DNA of 15,486 nucleotides. Origin: Terrimesophilobacter sp036565765 (GTDB lineage Bacteria > Actinomycetota > Actinomycetes > Actinomycetales > Microbacteriaceae). Where the stretch lies: the NCBI RefSeq assembly GCF_036565765.1, contig NZ_DATCXP010000185.1; one strand, written 5' to 3'. The position numbers and the translations under genes are program-made. Positions 11,008 to 15,486 of this stretch are shown here, one piece after another; within the stretch, counting starts at the first letter, position 1, and each line of letters opens with the position of its first letter. The notes under the pieces were generated by a model, which made no database searches, was not told the origin of the DNA, and was given only the letters and a program-made list of their open reading frames with translations.

Positions 11008-12443
11008 TTGTTCAGCACCGCCTCAATGACTTTCCTCGCGATTGGCGCGGCAACGGCGTTGCCGAAGCTGGTTCCGTTTTCGACGACGACTGCAACGGCA
11101 ATCTTTGGGTCGTTGGCGGGGGCGAAACCGGTGAACCAGAGGGTGTAGGGCTTGCCATCACCGTTCTCTGCGGTTCCGGTCTTACCGCCGACATCGACTC
11201 CACTTATTCTGCCATTGCTGGCAGCCCCATTGGCGACGTTGTTGACCATGAGTCCGGAAAGTGTCGCGGCCGCTTGGGCGCTGATCGGCGTTCCGAACAC
11301 TGTTTGCTGGAACGGTTGGATGACCGTGAGGTCGGGAGCCGTGATGGACTTGATCAGGGTCGGCTGCATGATCACCCCTCCGTTGGCGATGCCCGCGGAG
11401 ACCATCGCCATCTGGAGCGGGGTCACCCGGACATCGGACTGGCCGAAGGAGGAGAGCATGAGCCCGGGCGCGTCGAGCGACTTCGGGAAGACGCTCGGCG
11501 TTACCGCCATCGGGATTCCGAGATCCGCGCCGAATCCGAAGAGTTTCGCGTAGTTGCGCAGTGTGTCCTGGCCGAGGGCGGCGCCGAGTTCCGCGAACGG
11601 GATGTTGCAGCTGAGCCTGAGCGCGTCGGCGATGCTCACCGTCTCGCCGGCCCCGCACCTCGCCCCACCGGAGTTGCTGATCGTCGAGTTGCTGAGCGGC
11701 AGCTGCAGCCGTGCCGGGTTCGGGAACGTGCTCTCCGGCAGGAACTTGCCGCTGTCGATGGCGGCGGAGGCCACGATGAGCTTGAACGTCGATCCCGGGT
11801 GGTAGAGGTCGCCGGAGATCGCGCGGTTGAAGAGAGGATCGGTCGGGTCGGCGAGCAGCTGGTCGTACGCGGCGATGACATCCGACGCCTTGTGGGATGC
11901 GAGCCGGTTCGGGTCGTAGGCGGGCTTCGAGACCATGGCGAGAATGGCGCCGGTCTGCGGATCCATGGCCACGACCGCGCCGGTGTTGTCACCGAGGGCG
12001 TCCCAGGCGGCCTGCTGGATCTTCCCCTGGATCGTCAGCTCGACCGCGGCGCCCTTCGGCGTCTGGCCGGTGAGGATCGCGTTGACCTGGGCGAGGAACT
12101 GGTCGTTGGCTGTGCCGCTCAGGTAGTCGTTGAGGGCGCCTTCGACGCCGGTCATCCCCTGGTTCAGGGTGAAGTATCCGGTGATCGCGGAGTAGAGCGC
12201 CGGGTTCGAGTACACCCGCTGGAACTTGTACTGGTCGTCGACCGGCTTCGACACGGCGATCGGCTGGCCGTCGACGAGGATCGGACCGCGCTCAGCCGAG
12301 TAGCTGTCATAGAGGGTCCTGACGTTGCGGCCGTCCGCGCGGAGGTTGTCGACCTGGAACACCGAGATCATGGTGCTCGAGCACAGCAGGGCGACGAACA
12401 TCACGAGGATGGCCGCGCTCACGCGTTTCAGTTCACGGTTCAC
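11004..12443 (-). CDS. pbpA: Class B penicillin-binding protein PbpA (transpeptidase)
   Basis: A 479-residue protein from GTG 12443, overlapping the rodA stop (GTGA). An N-terminal signal-anchor helix (about 9-29) leads to a dimerisation/linker region and the transpeptidase domain. The active-site motifs are complete: STFK with nucleophile Ser218, SCN (278-280) and KTGTAEN (421-427). It forms peptidoglycan cross-links outside the membrane and is the target of beta-lactams; the adjacent SEDS protein should be its glycan-polymerising partner. Cys263 and Cys279, the latter within the SxN motif, could form a disulfide. The last 75 or so codons look less GC-rich than the rest. The length and motif set match actinobacterial PbpA. 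Confidence 0.95.
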   Translation of the reverse strand: MNRELKRVSAAILVMFVALLCSSTMISVFQVDNLRADGRNVRTLYDSYSAERGPILVDGQPIAVSKPVDDQYKFQRVYSNPALYSAITGYFTLNQGMTGVEGALNDYLSGTANDQFLAQVNAILTGQTPKGAAVELTIQGKIQQAAWDALGDNTGAVVAMDPQTGAILAMVSKPAYDPNRLASHKASDVIAAYDQLLADPTDPLFNRAISGDLYHPGSTFKLIVASAAIDSGKFLPESTFPNPARLQLPLSNSTISNSGGARCGAGETVSIADALRLSCNIPFAELGAALGQDTLRNYAKLFGFGADLGIPMAVTPSVFPKSLDAPGLMLSSFGQSDVRVTPLQMAMVSAGIANGGVIMQPTLIKSITAPDLTVIQPFQQTVFGTPISAQAAATLSGLMVNNVANGAASNGRISGVDVGGKTGTAENGDGKPYTLWFTGFAPANDPKIAVAVVVENGTSFGNAVAAPIARKVIEAVLNK

Positions 12444-13861
12444 GGGCCGACCACCAACCGCGGTTGGTTCCTGACGCTGTCGGAGAGGCGCAGGAGGAGC
12501 GCAACGATGATCCAGTTCGCGGCGAGCGACGAGCCGCCGGCGGCGAGGAAGGGCGTCGTGAGGCCGGTGAGCGGGATGACCCTGGTCACGCCGCCGACGA
12601 CGACGAACACCTGGAGGGCGATCACGAACGACAGCCCGACACCGAGCAGTCGGCCGAAGTCGTCCTGGCCGGCGAAGCCGATCCGCATGCCGCGGGAGAC
12701 GAACACGAGGTAGAGCGCGAAGATCGCGAACAGGCCGGCCAGCCCGAGCTCCTCGCCGAGGCTCGCGATGATGTAGTCGCTCTCGGCGAGCGGGACGAGC
12801 TGCGGCCTGCCCTCGCCGAGGCCGGTGCCGATGAGGCCGCCGTGGGCGAGCCCGAACAGGCCCTGCACGAGCTGGTAGCTCCCGCCAGAGGCCCCGTACA
12901 CGTCAGGATTGAACGCGTCGAGCCAGCCGTGGAAGCGGAACGCGACGTAGCTGAGCACCTGGCTGGCCGCGATCGCCCCGCCGATGAACAGGGCGAGCCC
13001 GAGGACGACCCAGCTGAGCCTGGCGGTCGCCACATAGATCATGACGAGGAACAGGCCGAAGTACAGCAGCGAGGTCCCGAGGTCGCGCTGGAAGATGAGC
13101 ACGGCCATCGCTGCGGCCCAGATGACGAGGATCGGGCCGAGGTCGCGCGCCCGCGGGAACTGCATCCCGAGGAACCGCTTGCCGACGAGGGAGAGGCTGT
13201 CCCGGCTCTCGACGAGGTAACCGGCGAAGAAGATCGCGAGCGCGATCTTCGCGAGCTCTCCCGGCTGGAAGGAGAACCCGCCGAGGTTGATCCAGAGCTG
13301 CGCGCCGTTCACCGACTGGCCGATGAAGGGAAGCATGGGCAGGAGCAGGAGCACGATCCCGGTGAACATCGCGATGTAACGGTAGCGCTGCAGCACACGG
13401 TGATTGCGGATGATCAGGATCACGCCGAGCGCGATGACCATCGCGATCGCCGTCCACGCGATCTGCCGCACACCGGCCGCCTCCCAGCCGTTGTGCTTCG
13501 CGGCGAGGTCCAGCCGGTAGATCTCGGCGATGCCGAGCCCGTTGAGCACGATGGCGACGGGAAGGATGAACGGGTCGGCATCCGGGGCGACGATGCGGAG
13601 GGCAATGTGCATCCCGAGAGCAAGGACGGCGAGCCCGCCGCCGAGCACGATCACGTCCTGGCGGATCTCGCCGACCGCGCCCAGCTGCACGAGCACGACG
13701 GCCGCACCGTTGATGAGGCAGGCGAAGAGAAGCAGTACGAGTTCGAGGTTGCGCAGCCTCGCAGGAACGCGCAGTTTCAGCTTGATCGTGCCGGTGAAGG
13801 TATTGCGCGGGCCGGCCTCGACGGGCGGTCCAACGGTGGCTGCTCTGGTCGTGTCAGCCAT
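12440..13861 (-). CDS. rodA: SEDS-family peptidoglycan glycosyltransferase (RodA/FtsW)
   Basis: A 473-residue polytopic protein from ATG 13861, which overlaps the phosphatase stop (ATGGCTGA). An ATG at 13900 would add 13 residues but has its GAGG directly against it, so the downstream start is preferred. After a cytosolic tail there are roughly 12 membrane helices. SEDS signatures: GAQLWINLGGFSFQPGELAKIA, QRDLGTSLLYFG with the catalytic-type Asp260, and GLIGTGLGEGRPQLVPLAESDYIIASLGEELG, the large extracellular-loop motif. It polymerises lipid II into glycan strands together with the class B PBP encoded next. RodA and FtsW cannot be fully separated by eye; the position equals Rv0017c (RodA). 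Confidence 0.93.
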   Translation of the reverse strand: MADTTRAATVGPPVEAGPRNTFTGTIKLKLRVPARLRNLELVLLLFACLINGAAVVLVQLGAVGEIRQDVIVLGGGLAVLALGMHIALRIVAPDADPFILPVAIVLNGLGIAEIYRLDLAAKHNGWEAAGVRQIAWTAIAMVIALGVILIIRNHRVLQRYRYIAMFTGIVLLLLPMLPFIGQSVNGAQLWINLGGFSFQPGELAKIALAIFFAGYLVESRDSLSLVGKRFLGMQFPRARDLGPILVIWAAAMAVLIFQRDLGTSLLYFGLFLVMIYVATARLSWVVLGLALFIGGAIAASQVLSYVAFRFHGWLDAFNPDVYGASGGSYQLVQGLFGLAHGGLIGTGLGEGRPQLVPLAESDYIIASLGEELGLAGLFAIFALYLVFVSRGMRIGFAGQDDFGRLLGVGLSFVIALQVFVVVGGVTRVIPLTGLTTPFLAAGGSSLAANWIIVALLLRLSDSVRNQPRLVVGP

Positions 13862-15098
13862 TGCTCGAGTCGGCCAGTCGTTCGATGATGGCGCGCGCAT
13901 CCTCGAGGTTGTCCGCGCTGATGGTGTCCTCGACCGTCCCCCGCGTGAAGCTGTTCAGGCTGTCGAGCTTGATGCTCGTCTGCTGGTAGACGCTGTGCAG
14001 TGAGATCGGGCCGAGGTCCTGCTGGACCCCCTGGAAGATCGCGACGGTTTCGCCGTTCGCGCCGACGTAGTAGTGGGTCTGGGTCCACTGGTAGGCGAAG
14101 GCGAGGGCGATGACGATCGCGGCGATCGCGAGGGCGATCCCGACGAGCCAGGAAATGCGACGGCGGAGCGCCCGGCGCTTGTCCTCGAGGATGAGTTCGT
14201 CGAAGTACTCCTCCGACTCCGGCTCGAAGTGGCTGTCCTCGTGCTGCGTCGACTTCAGCGGGTGCAGCAGCAGCGTCGGCAGGCGGAGCGCACGCCGGGC
14301 GCTGTCGGCCTCGTAGGTGAGCGGGAGGGCGGCGGATCCGACCGTGAGCGGAGGCGTGGATGACGACTCGGCGTTCTCGCCGATGTCGACGAGGACAACG
14401 GTGACGTTGTCCGGTGCACCCTGGTCGAGGCTCTCTTTGACAAGGCGGTTGGCGGCATCCTTCGTCCCGGTGAATGTCGCGAGCACGGTTTCGAGCTTGT
14501 CATCGGAGACATAGCTGCTGAGGCCGTCCGAGCAGATCAGCCAGCGATCGCCTTCCTGCGTCTCGAGCACCGCTGTGTCGATCTCGGGAGAGGAGTCGAC
14601 ATCGCCGAGCACGCGCATGAGCACGGAGCGACGGGGGTGGACGGCCGCCTCCTCCTGGGTGATGCGGCCGCTGTCGACGAGCCGCTGCACGAAGGTGTGG
14701 TCGGCGCTGACCTGCTCGAGCTTGCCTTCGCGGAACAGGTAGATGCGCGAGTCGCCGATGTGGGCGAGGGCCATCTGGTCCCCGACGCGCAGAAGCGCGC
14801 TGACGGTCGTGCCCATGCCGGTGAGCTCCGCGTGATCGAACACGGTCTCCGCGAGCAGGGTGTTCGCCGCGAGGAGGGCGGTCTGCAGGGCGAACTCGGC
14901 ATCCTGGGCGGAGGCATACGGCTTGTCCGCCTCCGCGATGCGCTTGAGGGCGATTGCGGAGGCGACGTCACCGCCGGCGTGGCCGCCCATCCCGTCGGCG
15001 ACCACGAAGAGGTGTTTGCCCGCGTAGCCGGAATCCTGGTTGTTCGCGCGGATCTTTCCGACATGCGAAACGGCCGCACTCTTGCCCGTAGTGGCCAT
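13854..15098 (-). CDS. pstP: PP2C-family Ser/Thr phosphatase PstP
   Basis: A 414-residue protein. The PP2C (PPM) domain fills residues 1-240 with all metal-binding motifs: NNQD (19-22), VVADGMGGHAGGD (32-44), HIGDSRIYL (113-121), CSDGL (189-193) and APDNVTVVLVD (228-238). A Ser/Pro-rich and acidic cytosolic linker (about 241-310) leads to an RRR stop, one membrane helix (about 316-336) and an external domain of about 75 residues (YVGANGETVAIFQGVQQDLG...). The layout is that of mycobacterial PstP, the partner phosphatase that dephosphorylates PknA, PknB, PBPs and other kinase substrates. It starts 4 nt after the FHA stop and overlaps rodA by 8 bases. Confidence 0.96.
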   Translation of the reverse strand: MATTGKSAAVSHVGKIRANNQDSGYAGKHLFVVADGMGGHAGGDVASAIALKRIAEADKPYASAQDAEFALQTALLAANTLLAETVFDHAELTGMGTTVSALLRVGDQMALAHIGDSRIYLFREGKLEQVSADHTFVQRLVDSGRITQEEAAVHPRRSVLMRVLGDVDSSPEIDTAVLETQEGDRWLICSDGLSSYVSDDKLETVLATFTGTKDAANRLVKESLDQGAPDNVTVVLVDIGENAESSSTPPLTVGSAALPLTYEADSARRALRLPTLLLHPLKSTQHEDSHFEPESEEYFDELILEDKRRALRRRISWLVGIALAIAAIVIALAFAYQWTQTHYYVGANGETVAIFQGVQQDLGPISLHSVYQQTSIKLDSLNSFTRGTVEDTISADNLEDARAIIERLADSSNG

Positions 15099-15102
15099 TC
15101 AC

Positions 15103-15486
15103 CTACCGCCGCAGTTCGAAACTCGTCGTACCGATCTTGACCGGGGTGTTCAGCGGTACCGGGGTGGGCACCGTCACTCGCGCGCCGTCGAGGAACGTTC
15201 CGTTCGTCGAGTCTAGGTCCTGGATGACCCATTCCTCGCCCCACAGCATGAGCCGTGCGTGGTGCGTCGAGGTGTAGTCGTCCCGGATGACGAGTCCGCT
15301 CTCCCCGGAGCGGCCGATCGTGAGCGGCTCGCTCGCGAGGGGGATCTCCAGCCCCTCCTTCGCACCGGAGGTGATGACGAGCCGCTTCGCCGAGGTGCGC
15401 GAGGCGACCTCCGTGCGCGAGCGGGACGGGGCGACGGATGCCGTCGCGTTCGGGGCGGGCGCGGCTGCGGCCGTCGCGGTCGGGAA
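15103..15486 (-). CDS. fhaB: FHA-domain protein, FhaB/FipA type (C-terminal part, truncated by the window)
   Basis: The frame is open from the window edge to TAG at 15103 and gives 127 residues. The first 30 or so are an Ala/Pro/Thr/Ser-rich linker. The rest is a C-terminal forkhead-associated domain: LTIGRSGESGLVI (GR-S loop), DDYTSTHHARL (S-x-x-H phosphothreonine pocket) and DLDSTNGTFLDG. It ends in SFELRR, as FhaB proteins do. FHA domains bind phosphothreonine; the mycobacterial equivalent FipA/FhaB (Rv0019c) is phosphorylated by PknA and links FtsZ/FtsQ with the septal machinery. The N-terminus lies outside the window. It is the first gene seen of the minus-strand cluster; fhaA would be expected next, beyond the edge. 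Confidence 0.92.
   Translation of the reverse strand, partial: FPTATAAAAPAPNATASVAPSRSRTEVASRTSAKRLVITSGAKEGLEIPLASEPLTIGRSGESGLVIRDDYTSTHHARLMLWGEEWVIQDLDSTNGTFLDGARVTVPTPVPLNTPVKIGTTSFELRR

Noticed and set aside
10995..12713. 572-codon open frame on the + strand opposite pbpA
   Set aside because: Antisense to pbpA with intact STFK/SCN/KTGT; no recognisable domain, composition of a shadow frame.
12464..13888. 474-codon open frame on the + strand opposite rodA
   Set aside because: Highly charged, repetitive translation (Glu/Asp/Arg/His-rich) and exactly antisense to a clear SEDS gene; a GC-codon shadow.
1..15486. CRISPR arrays, insertion sequences, prophage genes
   Set aside because: No regularly spaced direct repeats, transposase, integrase or phage structural genes were seen on either strand.

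Overview
The window is high-GC actinobacterial chromosome. It matches the conserved block just downstream of gyrA near oriC: gyrA end, DUF3566 gene, tRNA-Ile(GAT), tRNA-Ala(TGC), then a cyclophilin, crgA, a trpG/pabA-type gene and the pknB-pknA-pbpA-rodA-pstP-FHA cluster. Protein sequence style, a class E sortase and intergenic repeats of a type I associate with Leifsonia/Microbacterium relatives suggest a Microbacteriaceae-like organism. That family placement is inference; the gene order is seen directly.

Layout. Positions 1-1067 (+ strand) hold the 3' end of gyrA, overlapped by a DUF3566 membrane-protein gene, then two tRNA genes separated by hairpins. Positions 1068-3433 look like a strain-variable insert directly behind tRNA-Ala. 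It holds an orphan TOPRIM (OLD-like) protein, a CmtR-type Cd/Pb-sensing ArsR repressor with an 18-bp perfect palindrome in its promoter, a Nudix hydrolase and a four-helix membrane protein. It also holds a 22-residue, seven-cysteine peptide gene that starts 7 nt after the repressor stop and looks like a miniature metallothionein; this is the most unusual item here. Positions 3438-5827 return to conserved genes: a single-pass membrane protein with a DELW tail, a cyclophilin, a B-box rhomboid protease and crgA. The gap between the convergent rhomboid and crgA genes carries three DnaA-box-like 9-mers. Positions 5909-7489 (+) hold a class E sortase, a 52-residue membrane protein and a glutamine amidotransferase, ending at stacked hairpins.

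Positions 7594-15486 (- strand) form one tightly overlapped operon, transcribed FHA protein, PP2C phosphatase, SEDS polymerase (RodA/FtsW), class B PBP (PbpA), PknA, PknB. Together they form a cell-envelope growth module: the SEDS protein and the transpeptidase build peptidoglycan, the two membrane kinases phosphorylate division and growth proteins in response to extracellular ligands, the phosphatase reverses this, and the FHA protein reads the phosphothreonines. CrgA also belongs to the septal apparatus. PknA differs from its mycobacterial counterpart in having one PASTA domain plus an extra cysteine-bearing beta-rich domain outside the membrane, and PknB has three PASTA domains.

Several genes (the repressor, crgA, the sortase, and probably the Nudix and cyclophilin genes) have a -10 element ending 6-7 nt before the start codon, which suggests leaderless mRNAs.
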